Source: Verrucomicrobiota bacterium
GTDB taxonomy: Bacteria > Verrucomicrobiota > Verrucomicrobiia > CAIQCK01
DNA length: 64,000 nucleotides
NCBI GenBank assembly: GCA_016235595.1
Contig: JACRJX010000041.1
Coordinates: forward strand, 474,600 to 538,599
Direction: 5' to 3'
Positions within the stretch are counted from its first letter, which is position 1, and each line of letters starts with the position of its first letter. The translations under genes were made by a program, and so were the position numbers. Below are positions 25,914-34,197 of the stretch, one piece after another. The notes below the pieces were generated by a model, which was not told where the DNA came from, made no database searches, and was given only the letters and a program-made list of their open reading frames with translations.

Positions 25914-28856
25914 TTAGAACCGACGACCGCGTGTCCCTTGAGGCGGCGCCTGCTTCGATTCCTCTGGAGCTTGCTGGTAGCGGGACGCGGCGGCCTTGCG
26001 GGAGGCAATCTGGCGATCCAACTCAGCAATGCTATTGAGTAGCGCACGCCGGTCAGCGGCCGGGAGGTTTGGATTGTTCAGTTCCGCAGCCATCCCGTCG
26101 CGTTGCTTCTGCAACTGCGCGATATCGTCCTGCATCCGCCGCGCGCGCTGCTCGGCTGGTGAAAGCCGCATTGGGGCGTTCATCTCGTTCACCGAAGCTT
26201 GTTCGCGAGCGAGGCGGACTTTTTCGGCGAGCGCCTTGCGCTGCGTCTCCAGGTTTTGCGGCAGGTTCCACGGCCAGCCTTCGCCGCTCATGAGCAGCTT
26301 GAACGCCGTGTCGTAGTCTTTCGCGGCGACCGCGGCTTCTGCAATGCCCAGTCGCGCCCACGAGTCCACCACGTTCATCGTCTCACGGTCTTTGGCGGTC
26401 GCCGGCCAATTGGCGAGGCAGGCGCGGATGGCGCGAAACTCCTGCTGCGCCTCGGCAGGCCGACCCACCGCGATCAACGTCCGCGCCGCGCCGAGACGCG
26501 ACCACGCCATGAGGCTCGCCAACGATGGGGCGTCCGGGATCTTCGCAGGATCCTGTTGCGGATCGGGCAACATCGCCGTCGGCACCAACTGGACCCATTC
26601 GTCCTTGGTGAAACGTTTCTCGATGCTGAGGTTGGCGGAATAAGTCTTGAGCGCCTCGTCGTGCTGGCCAGCGGCGGACAACGTGCTGCCATGTTGCAGC
26701 CGGACGGCGACCGGCAAGCCCGGCTCATGCAGGCGCAACGGGACGTTGTTGGGCGCGACGAAGCTGGTGCCCATCAGTCGCGCGCGCGCCTCCTCCAACG
26801 CCAGCGCGGCGCGGCGTTGCCGCCCAGCGCCGCGCGTGTCACCGCGGCCCTCGGCGACGACGCTGCGATACGCTGGCGCGCGCGCGTCGGCCGGGTCCAA
26901 CTGCGCCGCGCGGTCCAGTGCCTCGCTCGCGCTCTTCCACGCGGTGCGCACGCAGGCGTCCCACGCGGGCTTGAGTGCCTCGACCGCCGTGGTGTGCTGC
27001 ATCGGCCCGGCAAGTAAACCGAAAGCGTGCGACGGGCGGGCATCGCCCTGTCGTTTGAAAACTTCCGCGAGGCCCTTGAGCACGTCGCGGTTATCCGGGT
27101 CGCAACCGTAGGCTTCCTCGAAGACGTGGCGGGCCGACTTGAGACTGCGAAACATTGAGCCGAGCGCCTTGTTGCCGTCAGCAACCAGCGCGGGGACAAC
27201 CTGCGATTTCACCCGGGTCGCTTCGTTGTCGAGTCGGCCTGCTTCTTTCCGGCACGCGGCCGCCTTTTCGTCGAGCAAGGAAGCTTCGGCCAGTTGTTGA
27301 GCCGTCGGCGGATAATGGGTGCGTTTTATCCATACGCTTCCATCCGAGCGCGTTTCCCGCGACTCGTCTGTGTGTCCGCTTCGCAAACTCTTCGCGGCCC
27401 CCTCCATATCCGCGGCGCGATCCAGCAGGATCCGTGACTTGAGCGCCATCGCGCGCACGTTTCTCGGCTCGACGCCGAGGCCTTGGTCGGCGAGCGCCTC
27501 GGGATTACCGGATCGCCTGAGTCTGTAGAACACCCAGCCCTTGGTCGCCATCGCGTTGACGTTGCGGCCGTCCAGCTTCAGCGCCGCGTCGGACGATTCA
27601 ATGGCGCGCTGCAACTCCTGCGCCCGCTCCCCGTGGCTCTGGGGTCGGAGCTGCTCGGTGGCGCGCGGGCCGTTCCAGACGACCGGCACGATGTGGTGGT
27701 CAAAGAGGAAACGGCCGAGCATCTCGTAGCGATCGGCGCTCTTCGGCTCACCACGAATGGCGTCTCTCATCGCCCAAATCCGGTCCTGGTAGGCCTCGTC
27801 ATATCGGAGCCGGACTGCGTTGAACGACCGATGCAAAGCGAGCGCCGCCTCAACCAACACGCCGGTGTCGGCGTCGGATTCCACACGGCGCGCGAACTCA
27901 GCGACCGCATCACCGATGACGCGCGGGGCCGCGAGCCGGCTCATCTTGTCCTTTGCGTCATCGGTCTTCGTGCCAAGCGCAACGGCCGTCTCCAAATCCG
28001 CTCCCGCGCGGCGGACGTCGCCGAGCATCGCGGCTGCCTGCGCGCGGCCAAGATAGCCGTCGGCCCAAAGCGGCTGGATGCACAAGGCGCGGGTGAATTC
28101 CTCCCGCGCGTGAAGCGCGTCGCCGCCGCCCAGGAGGCACCGCGCCATGTCGCCGCGCAACACCGCGTCATCCGGCTCCGTCTGCCGCAACACGCCAAGG
28201 TCGTTCAGTGCCGCCGCCCAATCACCGCGCGCCATCGTCAACTTCATGCGAGCGATGACGAGTTGATTCGCTGCCGGGCCCGTCGCCTTGTGGCGCTGGG
28301 CGTACGCGCGGGCGGCTTCGGGAAAAAGTTTCTTCACCGGTTCGCGAACGGCCACCTGTTGCTTGGTCTCGCGGTCGTAGTAACTGCCGTGGGTGCGCGA
28401 GGACCAGTAGTCCATCGCCATATTATTATAGACCATGTCCGCGTAGTTCGGCGGCACGCCCCTGACGGAGAAGTATTGCGAGCCGGTGGCCGGGTCGCCG
28501 CCCATGCGGCAGGCCGCGGCGAGCCAGAGTTTCGCTTCGTAATCGTCGCCGCGCAGCCTTAACGCGCGCTGGAGGTCGGCGATGGCGGCGGGAAAGTTCT
28601 CGGCGAGCGTGTTCGCCACGCCACGCGCGCGGAGATAGTCGGCGTTCTCCTCGTCTCCCGCAATGGCGCGGCTGATGAGGTCAACGGCGCGTTTGTAATC
28701 GGCGGTTTCGAGCGCCTCGACTCCTTCGATGTAGGCAGTGGCCAACTCGCGCACAGGCGGCTGGGTCGGACTTGGATTGCCTGCAAACAATGGCGGGACA
28801 GATAGAAGAAAAACAAGACCGCTGCTGCAGAAGCGCCGACGGAAGCCAGTATTCAT
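25914..28856 (-). CDS. Large exported TPR protein
   Basis: 980 residues. ATG 28856 is supported by a strong ribosome binding site (gaggag, 7-nt spacing) and a signal peptide (RRRFCSSGLVFLLSVPPLFAG). Multiple TPR units are seen in the first half (ADYKRAVDLISRAIAGDEEN, NFPAAIADLQRALRLRGDDY) and again near residues 590-760. A charged helical C-terminus contains RARRMQDDIAQLQKQRDG. No catalytic motif was recognised; a role as scaffold is inferred. It is convergent with the GH5-like gene. Confidence 0.78.
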   Translation of the reverse strand: MNTGFRRRFCSSGLVFLLSVPPLFAGNPSPTQPPVRELATAYIEGVEALETADYKRAVDLISRAIAGDEENADYLRARGVANTLAENFPAAIADLQRALRLRGDDYEAKLWLAAACRMGGDPATGSQYFSVRGVPPNYADMVYNNMAMDYWSSRTHGSYYDRETKQQVAVREPVKKLFPEAARAYAQRHKATGPAANQLVIARMKLTMARGDWAAALNDLGVLRQTEPDDAVLRGDMARCLLGGGDALHAREEFTRALCIQPLWADGYLGRAQAAAMLGDVRRAGADLETAVALGTKTDDAKDKMSRLAAPRVIGDAVAEFARRVESDADTGVLVEAALALHRSFNAVRLRYDEAYQDRIWAMRDAIRGEPKSADRYEMLGRFLFDHHIVPVVWNGPRATEQLRPQSHGERAQELQRAIESSDAALKLDGRNVNAMATKGWVFYRLRRSGNPEALADQGLGVEPRNVRAMALKSRILLDRAADMEGAAKSLRSGHTDESRETRSDGSVWIKRTHYPPTAQQLAEASLLDEKAAACRKEAGRLDNEATRVKSQVVPALVADGNKALGSMFRSLKSARHVFEEAYGCDPDNRDVLKGLAEVFKRQGDARPSHAFGLLAGPMQHTTAVEALKPAWDACVRTAWKSASEALDRAAQLDPADARAPAYRSVVAEGRGDTRGAGRQRRAALALEEARARLMGTSFVAPNNVPLRLHEPGLPVAVRLQHGSTLSAAGQHDEALKTYSANLSIEKRFTKDEWVQLVPTAMLPDPQQDPAKIPDAPSLASLMAWSRLGAARTLIAVGRPAEAQQEFRAIRACLANWPATAKDRETMNVVDSWARLGIAEAAVAAKDYDTAFKLLMSGEGWPWNLPQNLETQRKALAEKVRLAREQASVNEMNAPMRLSPAEQRARRMQDDIAQLQKQRDGMAAELNNPNLPAADRRALLNSIAELDRQIASRKAAASRYQQAPEESKQAPPQGTRGRRF

Positions 28857-29182
28857 GACACGTCTCCTCGTACTGTTAGCTCGTCGCATGGCCCCGTTCG
28901 GGGCCAACTGGGTGAAATTATAGCCCCTCATCCCCCGGTTGCAACTGCTCCGTGCACACCGGAGCGCGCCCGGCCCGTTCCACTCCACGCCACGACATTG
29001 TGAGCGCCCGGTCACCACCCACGGTGGTGATCGGCAACCGGTCATCAGCAGTCAGACTCATCACCGGTTGCTGATGAATGGCGTTCAGCCTTGCCCTTCC
29101 GCTTCCGCTTTCGCCTTGAGTTGGCGTTCGGCGGAATCTAGCCTCGCGTCGTGTTCGGTTGGAGACATAGGAGCCACCCATC
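28857..29182. other. Intergenic region between divergent genes
   Basis: 326 bp between the TPR gene (minus) and the nucleotidyltransferase-kinase gene (plus). No ORF is convincing. It holds a perfect palindrome and interleaved inverted repeats (see next entry). Start-proximal ribosome binding sites are visible on both sides: gaggag for the TPR gene and aggag, 9 nt before the kinase fusion ATG. Confidence 0.7.
29012..29076. promoter_or_regulatory. Palindrome and interleaved inverted repeats
   Basis: TCACCACC-CAC-GGTGGTGA (29012-29030) is a perfect hairpin. Next to it, arm A GCAACCGGT (29034-29042) matches A' ACCGGTTGC (29063-29071), and arm B CATCAGCA (29043-29050) matches B' TGCTGATG (29069-29076). 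A and B alternate with A' and B', so the two stems either form a pseudoknot-like fold or exclude each other. It could be an operator or an RNA switch; not assigned. Confidence 0.5.
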
Positions 29183-31882
29183 ATGAACGCCGATGAACTT
29201 CGTCAGGTCGTTTGCGTCGTGCTCGCCGCCGGTCAGGGCACGCGCATGCGGTCCCACGACACCCACAAGGTCTGCTTCGAGATCGCCGGCGAGCCGGCCA
29301 TCCTCCGCAACTTGCGCGCGATTGAATCCGCCGGCGTCACGCGCTTCATCGTGGTGGTGGGTGCGATGGCCACCCATGTCATGACCACCGTCGCCTCGCG
29401 GCATCCAGGCGCGATGTTTGTCTACCAGGCCGAGCCGATGGGCACCGGCCACGCCGCGCGGCTGGCGGCCAACGCGCTTGAACGCATGGGCCACCGCGGG
29501 CCGGTGTTCGTCACGATGGGCGACAAGATCATCGAGCCGCGCGTGGTGAGCGAGCTGCTCGACACCTTCGCAAACACGCAGGCCGACCTGGCTTTCATGA
29601 CGATGGCGAAGGCCCCCGGCGACACCGAGGGCCGCATCGTTCAGGCTTCCGACGGCGCTATCCTCGGCAACGTCGAGTTGAGCGACATCCAGCGCGCGCA
29701 ACTCATGGAGCGGCTGGCCCGCGCGGCGCGCGGCAAACGGACCGTCCAGACGGAATCGTTGCGCCAGCTCGCCTCGGCCGCGGTGTCGAATCCTTCCAAA
29801 CTCAAGCGGCTTCTTGGCCCCGTCGCAGCGCTGCTGGATCAGGAAGGTCCGATCAACGCCGCTGCGCTGAAACAACAGATCGAGGCTGCCGGCCGCACTG
29901 TGACGCTGGCCGGCCGTGCCTTCACCGCGGCGCAAATCGAGGCCGCGTCGCCGACCGTCAACATCTCGCTCTACGTGTTTCGCGCCCAGCCGATGTACGA
30001 AACGCTGGCCAAACTCAAATCCAACAACGCGCAAGGCGAGTTCTATCTCACCGACGCCATCAACGACATGGCGACCACCCGTGGATCGGATAGCGAGTTG
30101 CTCCATCGCGTGCGGATGATGGTCCTCAAGGACCGCGATGCGGTCTTGAGTTACAATTCGCCCGACGAATTGCTGCAAGTCGAGAGCGTGCTGCGCCGGC
30201 GTCTGGCGGCACAGGCCGGCAAACCTCTCGGCAAGCCTTCCCCCATCAGCCGGAAGATCCTGAAGCCCGTATCGACGTGGATCACGCTGTTCGAGAAGTT
30301 CCCGCCGAAGTTTCGCTCGCACCTTGCGACGCTCTATGGTGACGACGGTGCCAGCCTCGATGAACGGCGCGCCGCCATCCTGGCCACGCTCAAACTGTTC
30401 GCCGCGCGTTACGGCAAGGACCGCGAGGTGGTCATCTCCCGCGCGCCGGGCCGCGTGAACCTCATGGGCCGCCACGTGGACCATCGCGGCGGCTACGTCA
30501 ACGTCATGGCCATCAACCGCGAGGTAGTCATCGTCGCCTCGGTCCGCCAGGATGACACCGTCCGGCTCGTCAACGCCGACAGCCAGCAGCATCCCGACAA
30601 GGAGTTTCGCATCGCGGAACTCCTGGGCGGACTCACGTGGGAGAACTGGCTGCATTACGTCAACTCGCAGCGCGTCCAGCAGATTGTCCTCAGCAGCCAG
30701 GGCGACTGGTCCAACTACGTCAAGGCCGCCGTCCTCCGCCTTCAGGAATCCAACCGTCACGTCCAGGTGCTCGGCATGGACTGTGCCGTCAGCGGCAACG
30801 TGCCGATGGCCGCGGGCCTCTCCAGCAGTTCCGCCGTTGTGGTTGCGACGGCGGCAGCGGCGGTGACGCTCAACCAGTTCGACCTGACGGCGCAACAGTT
30901 TGTGGACCTCTGCGGCGAAGGCGAATGGTTCGTCGGCAGCCGCGGCGGCTCGTCCGATCACGCCGCCATCCGGTTCAGCCAGCGCGGCAAGGTCGCCCAT
31001 GTCGGATTCTTCCCATTCCGCATCGAGGGCAACTCCCAGTTCCCGCCGGACCTCGCGCTGCTGATCGCCAACAGCCATATCCGCGCCGCCAAAAGCGCCG
31101 GCGCACGCAGCCGCTTCAACGAAAAAGTTGCCACCTACGAGATCGGGTTTCTGCTGCTGAAAGATCGCTTCCCGCAATATGCGCACCTGCTCGAACACTT
31201 GCGCGACCTGAACCCGGCGCGGCTCGGCGTGAAGGTCGGCGAGATTTATTCGATGCTGCGCACCCTGCCCGAACCGGTGACGCGGCAACAGTTGCTCAAG
31301 ACGCTCGCGCCACAACATCGCCCGCGGCTGGAACAAATCTTCGCCTCGCACCAGGAGCCCGACGGCTACTGGCTGCGCAGCGTGGTGATGTTTGGCATCG
31401 CCGAGTGCGAACGCAGCCGTCTATTCGCAAGCCTGCTGCGAAACCGCGACCTTGCGAAGATCGGGCAGTTCATGCGGATCAGTCACAACGGCGACCGCGT
31501 CAGTGGCCTGGGGACCCACGGCCGCATGCAGCCGGAGGACTGGCGCGTGTCGGACGCGAGGTTGGACTCGCTCATCGAGGATTTGCGCAGCGAAGAACCG
31601 TCGCGCGTGAGCCGCGCCCAGCTCTGGCTGCAACCCGGCGGCTACGCGTGCAGCACGCCGGAACTGGACCGGATGGTGGACTTGGTCAACCAGGTCGAAG
31701 GCGTCGTTGGCGCACAACTGGCCGGCGCAGGCCTTGGCGGCTGTATCATGGTGCTGGTAAAGAAGGAAGTGGCGGTGGACGTTGAGCATCAGTTGGCGCG
31801 CCACTACTACGAACCCGCCGGCCTCGAACCCGCCGTCACCATCTGCGTACCCGTGGAAGGAGCGGGCTTGCTGACGGCGTAG
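29183..31882 (+). CDS. Fusion: GlmU-like sugar-1-phosphate nucleotidyltransferase and galactokinase-family GHMP kinase
   Basis: 899 residues, cytoplasmic. Residues ~8-320 are GlmU-type: VLAAGQGTRMRS, QAEPMGTGHAARLA, VFVTMGDKII, and NISLYVFRAQPMYETL then NNAQGEFYLTDAI. About 90 helical residues (~165-255) are inserted between GRIV and this last block. Residues ~400-899 are a galactokinase-family kinase: APGRVNLMGRHVDHRGGYVN, VPMAAGLSSSSAVV (ATP loop), SRGGSSDHAAI with the presumed catalytic Asp592, and AGAGLGGCIMV. Together they should turn a sugar into sugar-1-phosphate and then an NDP-sugar, like the FKP fucose enzyme but from different families. The altered sugar motif (GRHVDH for GEHTDY) suggests a substrate other than galactose; GalNAc/GlcNAc or L-arabinose are guesses. 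Ribosome binding site taggag precedes the ATG. Confidence 0.88.
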   Translation: MNADELRQVVCVVLAAGQGTRMRSHDTHKVCFEIAGEPAILRNLRAIESAGVTRFIVVVGAMATHVMTTVASRHPGAMFVYQAEPMGTGHAARLAANALERMGHRGPVFVTMGDKIIEPRVVSELLDTFANTQADLAFMTMAKAPGDTEGRIVQASDGAILGNVELSDIQRAQLMERLARAARGKRTVQTESLRQLASAAVSNPSKLKRLLGPVAALLDQEGPINAAALKQQIEAAGRTVTLAGRAFTAAQIEAASPTVNISLYVFRAQPMYETLAKLKSNNAQGEFYLTDAINDMATTRGSDSELLHRVRMMVLKDRDAVLSYNSPDELLQVESVLRRRLAAQAGKPLGKPSPISRKILKPVSTWITLFEKFPPKFRSHLATLYGDDGASLDERRAAILATLKLFAARYGKDREVVISRAPGRVNLMGRHVDHRGGYVNVMAINREVVIVASVRQDDTVRLVNADSQQHPDKEFRIAELLGGLTWENWLHYVNSQRVQQIVLSSQGDWSNYVKAAVLRLQESNRHVQVLGMDCAVSGNVPMAAGLSSSSAVVVATAAAAVTLNQFDLTAQQFVDLCGEGEWFVGSRGGSSDHAAIRFSQRGKVAHVGFFPFRIEGNSQFPPDLALLIANSHIRAAKSAGARSRFNEKVATYEIGFLLLKDRFPQYAHLLEHLRDLNPARLGVKVGEIYSMLRTLPEPVTRQQLLKTLAPQHRPRLEQIFASHQEPDGYWLRSVVMFGIAECERSRLFASLLRNRDLAKIGQFMRISHNGDRVSGLGTHGRMQPEDWRVSDARLDSLIEDLRSEEPSRVSRAQLWLQPGGYACSTPELDRMVDLVNQVEGVVGAQLAGAGLGGCIMVLVKKEVAVDVEHQLARHYYEPAGLEPAVTICVPVEGAGLLTA

Positions 31883-31974
31883 CGATGACGCCGCGTTTCA
31901 ATTCTCGGAGCCCCGTATTCTGAATACATTCCGGGTTCTCTACGAACCTTTCGTTTGGCATACTGGACAACACC

Positions 31975-33441
31975 ATGAAACGATTTGCGATATGTTGGTT
32001 TGCCGCGCTGACGGCATTCGCAGCGGATGATCAGCGCACTGTCGTCCGGCCCGCCGACACCGGCGAGGCACTGGTGAACCCCGGCATGGGCTGGACGATG
32101 CATTTCTACTCGAACCTCATCGAGAACTACGGCTCAAAACTCCCGGCCTCCGACACACTCGATGATTGGCCGGGTCTCTCGACGATCTACCTGCGCGTGC
32201 CGTGGTCGTTCCTGGAGCCGCGCGAGGGTGATTTTAACTGGTCGTTGTTCGACACGCCCGCGCAACGCTGGATCGCGAAGGGCAAGCGCATCGCCATCCG
32301 CGTGAGCTGCTCGGAGAGCTGGTTGCGCTGGGCCACGCCGAAATGGGTCGCCGACGCGGGCGCGAAGGGCATCGAGTTTGAGTTTGGCAAAGGCCCCAAG
32401 GAAGGCGGACCGCTCTGGGAGCCGGACTATCTCAACCCGGTGTTCCTGAAGAAGCTCGACCGATTCCTCGCCGCGATGGCGCGCCGCTACGACGGCAACC
32501 CGAACGTCGAGTTCATTGACATCGGTTCGTTCGGCATGTGGGGCGAGGGCCACACCGGTTTCAGCAGCCGGCTGAATGAGGAGCAGACGCTCGCCGTCGC
32601 GAAGCGGCACATGGACCTGCACTTGAAACATTTCAGGCGCACCCGGCTCTGCATCAGCGACGACGTGGCAGGCTCCGGCAAACCAGGCCGGCACTTCCCG
32701 GCAATGGACTACGCCCTCTCGCTCGGCATCACGATGCGCGACGACAGCATCCTCGTGCAGCCGCCGCCGCATTCATGGTATCACGCCGACATGGCGCAGG
32801 AGTTCTGGCCGCGGTTGCCGGTGATCCTAGAGCACGAGCACTACGGATCGTCGAAGAAGCGCAACGCATGGAGCGGCGACCTGCTGCTAAAGTCCGTGGA
32901 GGACTACCACGCCAGCTTCATGTCCATCCATTGGTGGCCGCGCGAGCTGCTGGCCGATAACCTTGAGACCATCACCCAGATCAACCGCCGGCTCGGCTAT
33001 CGGATCCAGTTGCGCGAGATCAACTGGCCCGCCGAGTCGCCGCTGGGCGCGCCATTCACCGTGGAGACGAAGTGGGCCAACGCCGGCGTTGCACCGTGCT
33101 ACGGCGGCGGCTTCTGGGCACTGACGCTCAAGGACGACAAAGGCGGCATTGTGTCGGTCAACGTGGACGAGAGCTTCGACATGCGCGATCTGCCGGTCGG
33201 ACCGCCGGACCAGGCGCTCGCGAAAACACTGCGGGCGTACTTCACTGTTGCGCGGCGTCTGGAAGACCCGCGCGGCGCGCACGCGCCACCCACCACGCCG
33301 GGCAGTTACAATGTCTTCGTCTCCGTCGGCCGCCGGGATGGCACGCCGGTGATTGCCCTGCCATTGCCTGATGATGACGGCCAGCGGCGTTATTGCGTCG
33401 GCAGGATTCGTCTGGGCGAGCGAGCGCCGAAGCAACCGTAG
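31975..33441 (+). CDS. Secreted DUF4832 protein with glycoside-hydrolase-like barrel
   Basis: 488 residues with a short signal peptide (MKRFAICWFAALTAFA). The N-terminal ~330 residues resemble a GH-A/GH42-like barrel: NPGMGWTMHFYSN, IYLRVPWSFLEPREGDFNW, GKRIAIRVSCSE, and VEFIDIGSFGMWGEGHTGF with a potentially catalytic Glu. The C-terminal ~130 residues are a DUF4832 beta domain (GYRIQLREINWPAESPLGAP, VETKWANAGVAPCYGGGFWA). It starts 92 bp after the kinase fusion on the same strand. Activity is not known for the family. Confidence 0.8.
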   Translation: MKRFAICWFAALTAFAADDQRTVVRPADTGEALVNPGMGWTMHFYSNLIENYGSKLPASDTLDDWPGLSTIYLRVPWSFLEPREGDFNWSLFDTPAQRWIAKGKRIAIRVSCSESWLRWATPKWVADAGAKGIEFEFGKGPKEGGPLWEPDYLNPVFLKKLDRFLAAMARRYDGNPNVEFIDIGSFGMWGEGHTGFSSRLNEEQTLAVAKRHMDLHLKHFRRTRLCISDDVAGSGKPGRHFPAMDYALSLGITMRDDSILVQPPPHSWYHADMAQEFWPRLPVILEHEHYGSSKKRNAWSGDLLLKSVEDYHASFMSIHWWPRELLADNLETITQINRRLGYRIQLREINWPAESPLGAPFTVETKWANAGVAPCYGGGFWALTLKDDKGGIVSVNVDESFDMRDLPVGPPDQALAKTLRAYFTVARRLEDPRGAHAPPTTPGSYNVFVSVGRRDGTPVIALPLPDDDGQRRYCVGRIRLGERAPKQP

Positions 33442-33522
33442 CAACCGACATCTGTCGGCTTGCCACGCACGAACGCGGGTTGCTAGGGTCTGCGCAACGC
33501 AACGATTCCGAAAGGATCACTC

Positions 33523-34149
33523 ATGCAACCGCCACCGCTTCCGCCCGTCGCCGGTCCATCCCCGCAACGCAAGACCGCCGGCCTTGCCATCGCCAGTCTC
33601 GTGCTGGGCATCCTCAGTCTGTTTTTCGGGATGTGCATCACCGGCATCCCCGCGATCATCCTCGGCATCATCGCGCTTGTCCGCCTCAACAAAACGCCCG
33701 GCCTCGGCGGCCAGGGCCTCGCCATTGCTGGTCTGGTCACCGGCGGAGTCGGGACCGTGTTGATAACACCCATTCTCCTCGCGATCATGATACCGACCTT
33801 CGTTGGTGCCCGAGACAAAGCGACGGAGGCTGTTTGTATCAGCAAGGTGAAGACGTTATGCGTCGCGTCCATCGCCTTCGCACTGGAGCACAACGACACA
33901 CTGCCGAAGACGCTCGACGATTTGAAACCGCATCTGGGCGGCGACGCAACGGCGGTTGACCTCTTTGCACGCTGTCCCTCCGCAACTGGCGCGCCCGAAC
34001 CGAGCTACCGCATTGAACATGCAGGCGAGAAAACCGCCGACCTGCCCGCGATGAAGACGCCTATCATCGTGGAGACAGAATGCCGCCATCACGGCAAACG
34101 CGCCGTTGGCTACCTTGACGGCCACGCCGAAATGCGCGCCGGACCGTAG
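33523..34149 (+). CDS. DUF4190 membrane protein with pseudopilin-like C-terminus
   Basis: 208 residues; ribosome binding site aagga lies upstream. The N-terminal half is a DUF4190-type pair of membrane segments (KTAGLAIASLVLGILSLFFG, GLAIAGLVTGGVGTV) joined by the conserved IPAIILGIIALVRL loop. The C-terminal half resembles the tail of PVC type II pseudopilin-like proteins (HGKRAVGYLDGHAEMR; compare the H-X9-DG motif) and holds the segment SKVKTLCVASIAFALEHNDT. It probably sits in the cytoplasmic membrane. Function unknown. Confidence 0.75.
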   Translation: MQPPPLPPVAGPSPQRKTAGLAIASLVLGILSLFFGMCITGIPAIILGIIALVRLNKTPGLGGQGLAIAGLVTGGVGTVLITPILLAIMIPTFVGARDKATEAVCISKVKTLCVASIAFALEHNDTLPKTLDDLKPHLGGDATAVDLFARCPSATGAPEPSYRIEHAGEKTADLPAMKTPIIVETECRHHGKRAVGYLDGHAEMRAGP

Positions 34150-34197
34150 AGCAATCGCAGCCCGTCACTTCATGATGGAACCAAAAGAGAGAAGAGA

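Noticed and set aside
25895..25940. Possible tRNA-like stretch (gggattagaaccgacgacc)
   Set aside because: It is the end of the 980-residue TPR gene and no cloverleaf can be drawn.
29138..31351. 737-residue open frame on the minus strand
   Set aside because: Antisense to the nucleotidyltransferase-kinase fusion, whose motifs are unambiguous.
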